64,000 nucleotides of DNA from Leptobrachium leishanense (GCA_009667805.1 CM019063.1:84347877-84411876), one strand, 5' to 3'; shown: positions 1-11,189, counted from the first letter of the stretch. The notes: generated by a model not told the origin, from the sequence alone. Made by a program: numbers and translations.

Positions 1-531
1 TCTGATTTTTATTTTTAAAGTCAGACCATTTTGGTTTGTTTTGGGTTTTTTAAATCGTTTTGTTAATTTTTGTTCCTTTCATACCATTTTAATCTGATTA
101 AAGTTGTGCAATGCAAATTCATAAGAAAAAAAGGATCTTTATTTAATAAAAAAACGATAGAATCGTAAGAATTATCGTACCGACAGAATTATCGTATCGA
201 CAGAATTATCGTATCGACAGAATTAAATATCGGATCATTGGGACTGATACAAAATTACAGAATCCGCGATATAACTGAAAAATACGATGTCTGAAATTAC
301 GGAAATGGAACCGAAATCAGGAATGGAGCCGAAATCACGAATGGAACTAAAATGAATTTCGATTTTACACATTTCTAGTCCATTCGAAAATTCCGAACAG
401 TTTTCGTTTCGGCTCGGAAATTTGTTCGGATCTTCCGTTTTTGGATCCGGAAAATAGTCCGAATCCGAATGCACGAATTGGGAAATTTCGTGAAAATTCC
501 GAAGTTCCGAAACTCGAAACGCACATCCCTA
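1..531. mobile_element. Right part of a MITE-like repeat (probable)
   Basis: AT-rich DNA with short repeated blocks: 'cgacagaattatcgta' occurs about three times around 170-225, and 'gaatggagccgaaatca'-like units lie around 305-345. The end, 'cgcacatcccta' at about 520-531, resembles the mirror of the 'TAGAGGTGTGCA' start of the hAT-like element at 49114. The left end lies outside the window or is not recognisable. An open frame crosses this boundary into the gag reading frame, but the part before about 532 is repeat-derived. Confidence 0.35.
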
Positions 532-537
532 CTACTG

Positions 538-1301
538 AGGTAGCTCATGTCAGTTTAAAGACTCCTACGTGCTTCAATGGGAGTTCAGGTTCATGCAGAG
601 GGTTTATAACCCAAATTGATATTATGTTTGAATTGAATCCAAGTATGTGTCCCACAGACAGAGCTAAGGTGGGTTATGTTATTAACCACCTAACTGAGAA
701 AGCTCTGCTGTGGGCAACCCCTTTGTGGGAACTAAAGAAACCTGTGGTATATAATTATGCTGAATTCATTCATTCATTCATTCAAGAGTTACGACGCACG
801 TTTGACCCCGCTAGAAGGGCAACAGGGGCAGCTAGTGCTTTATGGCGTATATCCCAGGGCAACCGCCGAGTTCCAGATTACGCTATAGACTTTAAAACAG
901 TGGCTGCAGAATTATCATGGCCGAATGTTGTGCTTGTTACCGCGTTTCTCGAAGGAATTTCCGAAAATATAATGCATGAATTAGCACCTATGGTATTGCC
1001 TGAGGAGCTAGAGGATCTGGTGGACTACTGTATAGCCCTCGATGATCAGATGCGCGACAGGAGGTCTGGTCATAGCAAAACTCATAACCCTGCTCAGGGG
1101 GCCAGTTCTGTTTCTAGGTCTACTCATGCTGTCTCTCCTCCTAGACCTGTACCCACTGACCCAGAGCCTATGATATTAGGTCGTTCTGGTATATCAGGAG
1201 AGGAGAGACAATATCACCTCCGAGAGGGGTTGTGCCTCTATTGTGCACTCTATTTTCACTTACAATGCCCCAAGCGACCAAAAAGATCTAATGTGTCGTG
1301 A
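538..1301 (+). pseudogene. Gag of a Sushi-like Ty3/gypsy retrotransposon
   Basis: The open frame carries the capsid signature of Sushi/chromovirus-type Gag: 'CFNGSSGSCRGFI', then 'YVINHLTEKALLWATPLWE', then a Leu-rich segment 'TAFLEGISENIMHELAP'. It ends with a degenerate zinc knuckle ('CLYCALYFHLQCP', expected CX2CX4HX4C with Gly and His spaced differently), so nucleic-acid binding is probably lost. In a live element Gag would form the cytoplasmic particle that packages the RNA. An ATG at 441 extends the frame upstream, but that part lies in a different repeat; true gag homology starts near 538. The pol frame begins four bases before the gag stop. Mammalian RTL/MART genes derive from the same Gag lineage, but nothing here suggests domestication. 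Confidence 0.75.
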
Positions 1302-2173
1302 AACGAGCAAGCCAAGAATCCCCTGAGAGACAGGTTCTGGGTACTACTATTGTGTCTCTCGTATCTAGTAAAATCAGGTTGAACACAGAAGCACTGATAG
1401 ACTCTGGTTTCGCTGCCATTCACCAAGTGCCTCTGGTGGAGAGAGAGGTACCTCTCCTTATTGAAAGTATCGATGGCAGGAAACTATTACGACCTCATTG
1501 TACACACAATACTGTGCCTGTCTCCTTTTGTACTGGGGTCCTGCATAAGGAAATAATCAAGTTCAAGATTATTGAATCACCCACAGTACCCATTGTATTT
1601 GGTTATCCTTGGTTGGCTAAATACAATCCAGTTGTTAACTGGTCTATGGGAGAGTTGGAGGCATGGGGATCTAAATGTTGGTCTAAATGTCTAGGTATGA
1701 GTACTGTGGTGGGCAGTCTGAAAGCCACTGCTCCACCACTCTCCACAGAGGTAACTAAGTGGTACAAAGATCTTAAAGAAGTGTTTGATAAAGTGAAATC
1801 TGAGATTCTACCTCCTCGCCGGCCTTATGATTGTACGATAGATCTGCTGCCAGGCACCATGCCTCCTAGGGGTCATCTCTACCCACTGTCACAAAAAGAG
1901 AACAATATCATGGAAGAATATATAAAAGAGAATCTAGCTAGAAGGTTCATTCGTCGATCATCCTCTCCTGCGGGAGCAGGATTCTTTTTCGTTTCAAAAA
2001 AGGAAGGGGATTTAAGACCTTGCATTGATTATAGAGGGTTAAACAGAATCACTATACATAATGCCTATCCCATCCCTTTAATATCTGAGTTGTTTGAACG
2101 TTTGAGAGATGCCAAGGTTTACACCAAGTTAGACCTTTGCGGTGCATACAACTTGGTAAGGGTCAAGCAAGAC
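1298..2173 (+). pseudogene. Pol N-terminal half (protease and start of RT), Sushi-like Ty3 element
   Basis: Starts with an aspartic-protease-like segment whose active site reads 'ALIDSGFAA' (family usually DSGA), followed by 'VFGYPWLAKYNPVVNW', typical of Ty3 proteases. The RT begins about residue 200 with 'RFIRRSSSPAGAGFFFVSKK' and 'LRPCIDYRGLNRITI', then 'YTKLDLCGAYNLVRV'. Coding stops abruptly at 2173, where a hAT element is inserted; the matching continuation resumes at 5087 in the same frame once the insert and one duplicate are removed. The protein would convert retrotransposon RNA into DNA. The copy is clearly dead because of later breaks. Confidence 0.85.
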
Positions 2174-2845
2174 CAGAGCCGTAGCTAGCTCCTTTTACAC
2201 CTGAGGCAAAAACAGAAAATTGTGCCCCCCCATAATTTTAAAAATCAGAGTTCCCAACCAGTGGCGCAGTGCTAAGCTCCTGGATGCTCCCCGCGACCAG
2301 AAGCAGTGGATCGGGCCACCCTTTGCGCTGTGGGATGAGAGGCAAGTATGTGATTTTTGGGGGGGTCCAGCTGGTGCTGACTGATTCTGCAGAAGCGGCA
2401 TCACTTAGCACCAGTGTCTAGCTGTGGGTAACTTTTGTAGCTATGGCGGGATGGTAATTAGCGTTAGGACTTTGTAATCCTAATGCTATTTACTCTTTGC
2501 GCTCCCCATGTTAAGTATAGGGAGCGCAAAGTACAGTAACCTCGCGATGAAAAGCACAATCTCCTGGATTTTTAACCTGTTACCGTTCGGATTGTAATAT
2601 GAGGGTCCTGTGCTAGGATGTGATATGGGCAGCATGCAGTAACCTCATTTAACCTAGCACCAACGCTCACATGTGTGAGTGCTAGCGTTAAGGAGGTGAT
2701 GGGGTCCTACATATATAGTGCACACACAGTACATGTACAAATACAGTACACACAGAATACATGCATGTATAGCAAAAGAACATTTAGCATAATATACACC
2801 CCCCCAGAATAATATACACAGCACTGAGCCCCCAGACTATTTTCC

Positions 2846-3704
2846 CCAGTTCACATGGATATAATTGCCCCCAGTTCACATGGATATTATTGACCCCAGC
2901 TCACATGGATATTATTGACCACAGCTCACATGGATATTATTGACCCCAGCTCATATGGATATTATTGACCCCAGCTAACATGGATATTATTGACCCCAGC
3001 TCATATGGATATTATTGACCCCAGCTCATATGGGTATATATTGCCCCAGTTCACATGGATATGCCCCCCAGCTCTCATGGATATTGCCCCAGCTCTCATG
3101 GATAATATCCCAGGTTTCATGGATAATGCCCCAGCTCTCATGGATATGCCCCAGGTCTCATGGATATGCCCCCCAGGTCTCATGGATAATGCCCCAGCTC
3201 TCATGGATATGCCCCCCAGGTCTCATGGATATGCCCCCCAGGTCTCATGGATAATGCCCCAGGTCTCATGGATATGCCCCCAGCTCTCATGGATATTGCC
3301 CCCAGCTCTCATGGATAATACCCCCAGGTCTCATGGATAGTGCCCCCAGGTCTCATGGATATGCCCCATGTCTCATGGATATGCCCCCCAGGTCTCATGG
3401 ATATGCCCCCCAGGTCTCATGGATAATGCCCCAGCTCTCATTGATAATGCCCCAGCTCTCATGAATAATGCCCCAGGTCTCATGAATAATGCCCCAGGTC
3501 TCATGGATATGCCCCCAGCTCTCATGGATATGCCCCCAGCTCTCATGGATATTTCCCCCAGGTCTCATGGATATGCCCCATGTCTCATGGATATGCCCCC
3601 CAGGTCTCATGGATATGCCCCCCAGGTCTCATGGATAATGCCCCAGCTCTCATTGATAATGCCCCAGCTCTCATGAATAATGCCCCAGGTCTCATGGATA
3701 ATGA
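2846..3704. repeat. Minisatellite array A, left part
   Basis: Tandem units of about 18-24 bp built on 'CATGGATATxxTGCCCCAGCTCT'. The left units are longer (cATGGATATTATTGACCCCAG) and the rest shorter. The period is often a multiple of three and the unit lacks frequent stops, which creates several spurious open frames on both strands. Confidence 0.95.
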
Positions 3705-4518
3705 TGACTCTGCTCTTTCCTTCATCCCCACATCAAGTCTCTTTCCTCCTCCTGCCGATACCAATTGCGTAATATTTCCAGAATTCGGCCATTTCTTACC
3801 GCTGTCACCACAAAACAACTCATACACGCCCTGGTAATCTCCCGACTCGACTATTGCAATAATCTCTTATCTGGCCTCCCTCTGTCCCGCCTCTCCCCCC
3901 TACAATCCATCCTGAATGCCTCCGCCAGGCTAATTCACCTCACCCGCCGCTCTGTCTCTGCCGCTCCCCTCTGCGAGTCCCTTCACTGGCTCCCCATCCA
4001 CTGCAGAATTAAGTTCAAAATCCTTATCCTTACCTACAAAACCCTCACTAACTCAGCTCCCCACTACCTGTCCTCACTAATCACCAAATACACCCCAGCC
4101 CGCACCCTAAGGTCAAACAGTGACCTGCGCCTAGCTTCTCCCCGCATCACCTCTTCCCATGATAGACTGCAGGATTTCTCACGCGCAGCCCCCACTCTCT
4201 GGAACGCTCTCCCTCGTACTGTCAGACTTTCCCCTAACTTCTCTTCCTTCAAACGCTCCCTTAAAACGTTCCTATTTAGGGAAGCCTACCACCCAACTCA
4301 CTGACGCAACCATCAATCACTCTCACCTTAAAGTCCTCTCCTCCTGTTTCCAACCCCAACCCTCCCAGATTGTGAGTTCCTACGGGAATAGGGCCTTCAT
4401 CTCCTCCTGTACTGTTTGTAAAATGTTGTTCAATGTATTGTAACCCTGTCTATACTGTGCTTATTGTACAGCGCTGCGGAATATGCTGGCGCTTTATAAA
4501 TAAAGAATAATAATAATA
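3705..4518 (+). mobile_element. 5'-truncated L2-type LINE inserted in the minisatellite
   Basis: Encodes the C-terminal part of an L2-clade polymerase: '[17 protein letters not shown]', 'SLHWLPIHCRIKFKILILTY', 'AAPTLWNALPRTVRLSPNFS'. An open stretch runs 3765-4304; upstream codons are frameshifted. The 3' end carries 'cagcgctgcggaatatgctggcgc' followed by 'tttataaataaagaataataat', also seen at 7251 (reverse) and 26250. It sits in the array at a short ATAAT-like duplication, so the array predates it. Normally this protein performs target-primed reverse transcription. Confidence 0.85.
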
Positions 4519-4690
4519 ATACCCCCAGGTCTCATGGATATTGCCCCCAGGACTCATGGATATTGCCCCCAGGTCTCATGGATAGTGCCCCCAGGTCTCA
4601 TGGATATTGCCCTCCAGGTCTCATGGATATTGCCCTCCAGGTCTCATGGATATTGCCCCCAGGACTCATGGATATTGCCCCAGCTCACCT
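4519..4690. repeat. Minisatellite array A, right part
   Basis: Continuation of the array after the L2 insertion, with units such as 'CCCCCAGGTCTCATGGATATTG'. Confidence 0.9.
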
Positions 4691-4708
4691 CTCTGCTGTG
4701 GGCCCAAA

Positions 4709-4893
4709 ACGATTGCCGGCGGCCGTGTGCTTCCTGCTATAACGGCCGCTGACAGGAAGTGCAGCCGCTCGCCTGGGATCGATGAAACAGCCAGCCGCGA
4801 TCTTGCGAGATCGCGGCTGGCTGTTAGATCTCAGCCGCTGCACTTCCTGTCAGCGGCTGTTCTAGCAGGAAGCAAGCGTCCGCCGGCAATCGT
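4709..4893. repeat. Long palindrome 1 near the hAT right end
   Basis: Arms of roughly 90 bp start 'cgattgccggcgg' and end 'ccgccggcaatcg', centred near 4805 ('gatcttgcgagatc'). Internal matches include 'ctgacaggaagtgcagccgc' against its complement near 4830. Arms contain a few mismatches and small indels. Confidence 0.85.
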
Positions 4894-4899
4894 TTCGGG

Positions 4900-5040
4900 C
4901 TCGGGCCACAGCTTCACAGCTGTGAAGTGGCGCAGACATGGCTCGAGTCCTGCAGGAACGCTGTGGGAACGCAGGTTCCCGCAACCTGCTTTCCCGCAGG
5001 ACTTGAGCCATGGCTGTGCCCCTTCACAGCTGTGCCCGAG
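4900..5040. repeat. Long palindrome 2 near the hAT right end
   Basis: Arms of about 65-70 bp run from 'ctcgggccacagcttcacag' to 'cttcacagctgtgcccgag', centred near 4970 in 'gaacgcaggttcc'. It ends 38 bp before the element terminus. Confidence 0.85.
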
Positions 5041-5086
5041 GCACGTGCCTCACTCGCCTCACCCTTCCTACGGCCCTGAGCAAGAC

Positions 5087-5632
5087 CATGAATGGAAGAC
5101 TCCTTTTAACACGAGGAGCGGTCATTATGAATATCTGGTCATGCCATTTGGCTTATGCAATGCACCAGCAGTCTTCCAAGACTTTATAAATGATGTCCTG
5201 AGGGATTTTTTGCAAGTCTTTGCAATCATATATCTAGATGATATCTTGATTTATTCTCCAGATATTGACACACACCATGTCCATGTGCAGACAGTGTTAC
5301 AAAGGTTGCTGGAGAATAAGCTATACTGTAAATTAGAAAAGTGTCTGTTCGCCATAACTTCTTGGGTTACATTATCACACCTGGTTTGAGATGGACCCAA
5401 AGAAGCTATCTGCCATCAAAGAGTGGCTACTACCTCAGGGCTTAAAGGCTATACAGAGTTTCCTTGGTTTCCGAACTACTATAGAAGGTTCATTAAGGGT
5501 TTCTCTTCCGTCGTGTCTCCAATCACCGCCATGACCAATAAAGTTGCTCAGAATCAAGTCTGGAGTGAGCAAGCCTTGCAGGCTTTTCAGTCACTCAAGG
5601 AGGCATTCGTCACTGCACCTATCCTGGCGCGC
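5087..5632 (+). pseudogene. Pol continuation (RT palm and thumb), Sushi-like Ty3 element
   Basis: Resumes the RT interrupted at 2173: '[20 protein letters not shown]', then the catalytic '[11 protein letters not shown]' at about 5226-5258. A frameshift lies near 5350-5360, after 'KLEKCLFA'. The remaining thumb/connection signature 'FPNYYRRFIKGFSSVVSPI' is readable in another frame from about 5423. Homology stops near 5632 at a junction with an unrelated LTR scrap, so RNase H and integrase are missing. YLDD is intact, but the frameshift and truncation make it non-functional. Confidence 0.85.
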
Positions 5633-5811
5633 TCTGGCGCGTTCTCCACGAGGCTCAGGATGTACAGCGTCTGTGTCCCACCCACTTCCTGTCTGTTTGC
5701 AAAGCACGCCGGGAAATGTAGTCCCAATGTTCAGTGTCTCTGATCGCGCTTGTCTCCCTCCAGTGGCCAAAGATAGGTACTGCCACAGTCAGATTTAAAC
5801 ACAGCGCTACA
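5630..5811 (-). mobile_element. Truncated LTR fragment of the PNMA-type gypsy family
   Basis: This 180-bp stretch aligns closely with one end of the LTRs at 53347-54421 and 60682-61758 ('ctggcgcgttctccacgagg', 'cacttcctgtct', and terminal 'cagcgctaca'). The right boundary is the genuine LTR terminus; the left is an internal break. It fuses the dead Sushi-like pol to a truncated hAT transposase gene. Confidence 0.8.
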
Positions 5812-8436
5812 GATATTTCATAAAGCTTTGTGCAATCAACCAAACCAAGGAAAGTCAGCTCAGCAAAATGATCAAACCTAGCTTTCATTTGAACATTGAT
5901 ATTGTCCAGGATGTTATAAAACATTCTTCTTCTTTCATCTCTGATGGGCTGCTTACTTCGCTCATTGTCTGTCAGGCTAAGTGTGATGCATTTCTGCTGA
6001 AATCGATCATAAAAATTGTCAAACTCTTTCCTTTGACGTTCCAAAACTCCCATTGTGTTGCGGATTTGCTCACAGCAGAATCCTATGTCCATTACCTTAT
6101 TCTGCAGGACACGAAAAAGTGCATCAGTTTCTATAAAAATACTCTCATATGCCATTAGGAGGAAGCAGGTTGATGCTTTTGACAGCCAGACATCATATCC
6201 AACAGCCATTATCAGGGTGTCATTATCCCAACCATCAGGATTTTCATTCATAATCTGGAACATACCATGTAGATCTGATTGGTACATGCTGATCGTCTGG
6301 ACCAGCCTAGAATTTGAACTCCATCTTGTGGGCGCTGCTCTTGGTAAACGTCGCTTCACAACCTCATCCAGTAATTGGGTGCGCTTGGTTGACTTATTGA
6401 AAAACGTTGCAAGACCATCAATGGTTTTAAAAAATGTTTTACACGCTGGCATACATTTTGCTGAATGCATGAGCACCAAGTTCAATTTGTGCGCATAGCA
6501 GTGTATAAAAGTAGCTTCAGGTACTTTTTCTTTAATCTTGGCCTGCACCCCATTAAGATCAGATGCCATCACAGAGGCTCCATCGTAAGTCTGAGCTACC
6601 AGCTTTTCCGTACATTTGTATTTCTGCAACACTCCCAAAACATAATCCGCAATAGCCAATGCTCGCCTGTCACTCAACTCCTCAAATCCCAAGAACGCCT
6701 CCTTTACCTCTCAAGTCACCTCACGCTTAACCACATAACGCATAATTACAGACAACTGGGCTTTATTTGTGATATCTGTCGTCTCATCTACTTCAACTGC
6801 AACAAATGGGGCTGCATTTATCTCCTTGGTCATATCATTTCTAATTACATCAGCGATGGCTTCAATTAAATCGTTCTGTATTCTGTTTGATAAGCCAGAA
6901 AACACAGTGGATGTCTGCAAATGTTTAGCTAAGTTTGTATCTTTCTCAGCAAAAACGTGTAACAGCTCCACATAGTTGCCACGATTAAGAGAGCTTGCAC
7001 TCTCATCATTACCACGAAAAGCTAATTCCTGTTTGGCCAGGAAGCAGGTCGCGTTGATAAGGTCTTTTAATAACTCACGATTCTCCTTCACCTTGGCATT
7101 ATGAATACTGATAGTTAACTTTTGTTGTTTATTCAATGCCAGATCTATTCTTGATGTTCCAAATGTTTTTAAAGCAATTTGACATTGAATATGCGTTGCT
7201 GACTTCTCGTGTTTATAGAGGCTTCTGGATAGATTTTTCAGGTCACTAAATTATTATTATATTATTATTCTTTATTTATAAAGCGCCAGCATATTCCGCA
7301 GCGCTGTACAATAAGCACAGTACAGACAGGGTTACAATACATTGAACAACATTTGACAAACAGTGCAGGAGGAGATGATGGCCCTATTCCCGTAGGAACT
7401 CACAATCTAGGAGGGTTAGGGTTGGAAACAGGAGGAGAGGACTGTAAGGTGAGAGTGATTGATGGTTGTGTCAGTGAGTTGGGTGGTAGGCTTCCCTAAA
7501 TAGGAATGTTTTAGGGAGCGTTTGAAGGAAGAGAAGTTAGGGGAAAGTCTGACAGTACGAGGGAGAGCGTCCAGAGAGTGGGGGCTGCACGTGTGAAGTC
7601 CTGCAGTCTATCATGGGAAGAGGTGATGCGGGGAGAAGCTAGGCGCAGGTCACTGTTTGACCTTAGGGAGCGGGCTGGGGTGTATTTGGTGATTAGTGAG
7701 GACAGGTAGTGGGGAGCTGAGTTAGTGAGGGTTTTGTAGGTAAGGATAAGGATTTTGAACTTAATTCTGCAGTGGATGGGGAGCCAGTGAAGGGACTCGC
7801 AGAGGGGAGCGGCAGAGACAGAGCGGCGGGTGAGGTGAATTAGCCTGGCGGAGGCGTTCAGGATGGATTGTAGGGGGAGAGGCGGTACAGAGGGAGGCCA
7901 GATAAGAGATTATTGCAATAGTCGAGTCGGGAGATTACCAGGGCGTGTATGAGTTGTTTTGTGGTGACAGCGGTAAGAAATGGCCGAATTCTGGAAATAT
8001 TACGCAGTTGGTATCGGCAGGAGGAGGAAAGAGACTTGATGTGGGGGATGAAGGAAAGAGCAGAGTCAAGTTTAACTCCAAGGCAGCGAACTTGGTTTGA
8101 TGGGGAGATGGTGATACCCTCCACCGTGATAGAGAAGTCAGGAGGTGGGGAGGCATTGGAGGGAGGAATAAGGAATCCCGTACTAGTCCAAACGCTGTTA
8201 GTAGTAGAGAACAAAAGACAGGGAAAGCAGAAAAGGCAATTTTTCGTTGCACAGCCACACAGCCAGTCCTTTCGCTGGTACCACTCTGTTTGAAATGAAC
8301 GTGTAACTTGTTTCAGACCCTTTGTTTGCAGTAAGCTTGTAAGTGCAGGCATTGACCTTCCATTGCTTATCATCCTCTTTTTTGATTCGAAGTCCAATTT
8401 TGCGAAATTCTGAAGGTCTGCAATATTATTTTCCAT
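5812..8436 (-). pseudogene. hAT transposase (TTF zinc finger, DUF4371/ZMYM1-like), broken
   Basis: Reads leftward from an ATG at 8436. N-terminal part (8172-8436): TTF-type zinc-finger signature 'WYQRKDWLCGC' and 'CLFCFPCLLFS'. An L2 insertion (7251-8171) interrupts it, after which the zinc-finger region continues ('LYKHEKSATHIQCQ'). The middle section (6711-7136) has 'FVAVEVDETTDI', the first catalytic Asp block of hAT enzymes. An in-frame TGA lies at 6711-6713. The next block (5812-6692) contains 'TYDGASVMAS', 'FIHCYAHKLNLVL' and 'PTRWSSNSRLVQ', all typical of hAT catalytic domains. The C-terminal dimerisation region is absent: the frame runs into the LTR fragment at 5811. A live enzyme would cut and paste hAT DNA with 8-bp duplications. 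Confidence 0.85.
7251..8171 (-). mobile_element. L2-type LINE fragment inside the hAT transposase
   Basis: Reverse-strand copy of the same family as 3705-4518 and 24929-26292. Its 3' tail is at the left ('ttattattctttatttataaagcgccagc') and its 5' truncation at 8171. Coding homology ('[20 protein letters not shown]', '[19 protein letters not shown]') is contiguous at the right and degenerates leftward. The host frame resumes exactly outside both ends. Confidence 0.85.
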
Positions 8437-8519
8437 TTTTACAGCTGCTGTAAAGTAAACAGCATATGCAAGATAAGATAACCTGCTCTTTAGTGGCTCT
8501 TTAGCATAAGCATATACAC

Positions 8520-8815
8520 ACATACTATTAGGTTGTGTAGCACCATGGTAATGAAATAATATATATATATTTATAGTAGTCCAAAATCTTTACTGAGTGT
8601 AGGTAAATGGGAGTCAGTGTACATGAATCGTGATAAATACCCGCACTGGGTAGGAGCAAGAAGGCCCCAATGCACAGCATTGTTCTGTAAAGTGGGCCCC
8701 TGGGCCCCAGGCGACCTTCACAGAGCTGGCTATACTTACTGATGCTAGGGTCCATAAAAAAAATTACAAAAATATTTAACATATCTACGTTGTTTGAGTT
8801 TAGGTCTCATCTCCA
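8520..8815. other. Probable hAT 5' untranslated region
   Basis: Lies just upstream of the minus-strand transposase. It contains 'gggcccctgggccccagg', reminiscent of hAT flanks. No gene or clear terminal repeat was found. Confidence 0.3.
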
Positions 8816-8932
8816 TCTTACCCATTTACTGTACCCACACATATTAAATGCCGTTTTTCATGCCATTAAATGGACTTTCTAAAGATACCATTATTTTCAT
8901 CGTATTATATAATTTAATATTAAAAAAAATCT
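8816..8932. repeat. Dispersed ~115-bp block shared with 35272-35388
   Basis: 'tttactgtacccacacatatta', 'gccattaaatgg' and 'tttctaaagataccat' occur in the same order and spacing at 35278 onward inside a hAT-like element, so this is probably a remnant of that family. Confidence 0.75.
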
Positions 8933-8991
8933 ATACGTTGAAAAAATATTGACCATATTTTAAAGACACACGTCTTAGTGACAGTCCAAAT

Positions 8992-9220
8992 TTTGCTGTT
9001 AGTGACCTCTCCTACAGGCCATAGGGCTCCATGAAGAATTGCAGGATCAGAGGTCACATACGGGTAATAATAATGACGCTGGGAACCATTTATTCTCAGT
9101 GTCCTTCTGCTTGTGGAAAGAAGAGTGTGTGACTCTTCCAGGCTAGCCTGGAGCAGCCTCTGATCTGGCAATTCTCCATGGAGCCCTTATGGCCAGTAGA
9201 ACAGGTCACTAACAGCAAAG
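8992..9220. repeat. Hairpin MITE
   Basis: Left arm 'tttgctgttagtgacctctc', continuing through 'ggccatagggctccatg', pairs with the right arm 'catggagcccttatggcc' through 'aggtcactaacagcaaa'. Arms are about 65 bp with mismatches. No protein is encoded. Confidence 0.75.
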
Positions 9221-10914
9221 TTTGAGATGGAGAGTTTGTTGAGTAAAGTTGAAAAATTCCTTTCAATCAACCTCTTATGAATTAAAATTAAAATTTTTGA
9301 TCCCTGAGGTAGGTAGAAAAAAAAATGGGTGAGAGTGGGGTTGTGGAATGTGCTGGATGTTACATTGGATACTCACTGTTGGGTGATCTCCTCAGACCTG
9401 AATTAGCCAGTCATAGGTGAACTTGCTTCGAAAATAGGCCAAGAACTAACACAAAAAAAAAGGCAGTAATCACCAATTTTTGCATGTTACATAAAATCCA
9501 TCAGATTCTGATCATGTCATGAGACCTGCGCAATGTGTTTGTGCCTGTCTGTGTGTGTCCAAGGCCGCAGGGGCACTTGGGGGCTGATATGCACGATTAC
9601 ACAGGGCATTTTCCAGTAAGGGGTCCTAAGTGTTGGGTTGGCATACTTTTGTTCTTTTCAGAAATCCTTATCCATTAAATTCTGCCCTATAAGCACTTAT
9701 TTGTGCTATGATGAGTAGTGATTTTCCAGCTTTTGCTTTTATTCTTCTCCCCAGTCCTCACCCTATTGTTGCTATTTGTACTTCACTGTTGTGATCTAAA
9801 AGGATATTTAACCCTTTTAGGATGCACTATTACGTCCTGCATCAAGCAGGCTTTAACGCTGCAGGGCAGAATCCTCTGCGTCTGAAGCCCACCCCTTGTA
9901 ATACTCACCTCTCTCAGGGGGTCCAACGCATATCTGACTTCCATTAAGTCAGATCAGTGTTTTTATACCCTCCCGGTGCACTGACTTCATCGCGCCGGGC
10001 GCAATGACATCAGTTTCAAAAACCCCCGCTGGAGCAGGGGGAGCGCCTAAAGGGGAGGGGGGATCCTCTGGATCCCTCCAATGCCAGGCATCCCTGGAAA
10101 GGTCATAGTCTGGGGGTCTGCAATCCATGTCATGAAGGAACGTGATGGACCTGAGCTGGAGTATTGGGCTCTGGGAAATGGAGGTTAAACAAAAGAACAG
10201 GGCTCCCGAGTCCCAAACCGCCCATCCTAAAACACACCATACGTTATTACAGTTTGCCTGTTGGCGGCGTCGGCGACTCATCGGTCCTGGTCCGGTGGTG
10301 TTGATGAGTGTCAGTGACTGCTGCAATTAATCCGTGGATTCCGCGCACTGTCCCCACTCCTGCGCACACTGGGCGAAGCAGTCACCTGAGGATGCAATCA
10401 TTATTTTAGGTAGTTTTTATTATTTAAAGACAGAAATTTGTTTCTGTATTTGTAAGCTGCCAGAAACTTAGCCTCATTCCAGACTGACGTACACATTTTT
10501 TGTCTTGATCACAATCCCAAATGTTAAAGAGATACTCAAAAGCATCATGACTATTCATTGCCATATGTTCCTGAAGAAATCTTTTACAAAAAAAATAGAT
10601 CGTCCTCAATCAGGAACATGACACAAATAACTACTGCTTCATTGAAACTATGTCCCAGCCTGCTGTAGAATGGCTCATAGCTGTAAAGTCTGAAGATATA
10701 CAGTATAAACAGAATCTTCAAAGGTTACAATCATGGTACGTTTTTTTTTCTGCCCACCTAGCACGAGCAGACTGGTGGCAAAGGAGAAAAGCACAGGTAG
10801 ATTGTGCAGAACATGGTGGATTCTGACAGATCTACTAGTATAACAGGAACTCCATAGAAAGCAAGTGGAATTCTTAAACACTGACGTGTTTTCGGATGAT
10901 TGTAAAATACTAAC
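9221..10914. other. No gene seen; possible piggyBac-like left end at 9808
   Basis: Mostly unassigned sequence. TTAA at 9808-9811 followed by 'cccttttaggatgc' resembles the piggyBac-like ends at 21908 and 46492, but I could not place a matching right end. Open frames around 9949-10330 have no recognisable homology and lie in GC-rich repeat-like DNA. Confidence 0.3.
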
Positions 10915-11005
10915 TGCACTCAGCGAGGCGGCCAGACAGGCGTCAGACGGGCATCCCACTCTCACGGACGTTCCTTCCGCTCTTAAAAACGCTCGTCTGA
11001 CCTTA
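10915..11005 (-). mobile_element. Terminal fragment of the GTCAGACGAGCG MITE family
   Basis: 'cggacgttccttccgctc' and 'acgctcgtctgacctta' match, in reverse, the left end of the element at 26983. Only one end is present. Confidence 0.6.
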
Positions 11006-11189
11006 GTCAAACCAATATCACACTGAAACAATACCAGAGGTTAAAAGGCTTATAAATTAATTTACTGTGGCCAAAATATGTAATTCGCCATCAATTCACA
11101 ACTCATGAATAGCTCCTTAGTGGTTTGTGCATGTTTGGAAACGTCTTTAAAGCAGGATACAGATCCAGGAAAAACTCTGGACCACCCAT

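Larger units (their letters stand above)
2174..5078. mobile_element. Non-autonomous hAT element with internal minisatellite
   Basis: Begins CAGAGCCGTAG and ends CTACGGCCCTG, an 11-bp imperfect terminal inverted repeat with the hAT-type CAG start. Both sides carry the 8-bp duplication AGCAAGAC (2166-2173 and 5079-5086), the length expected for hAT. Removing the insert and one duplicate restores the RT frame around it. It has no transposase. Inside are a G/C-tract shoulder, a long 18-21-bp minisatellite, a nested L2 LINE end, and two long palindromes next to the right terminus. Confidence 0.9.

Noticed and set aside
441..537. Upstream extension of gag to an ATG at 441
   Set aside because: This part belongs to a different repeat ending at about 531.
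9949..10326. Possible short gene in GC-rich DNA
   Set aside because: Frames exist on both strands without homology or splice signals that I can support.
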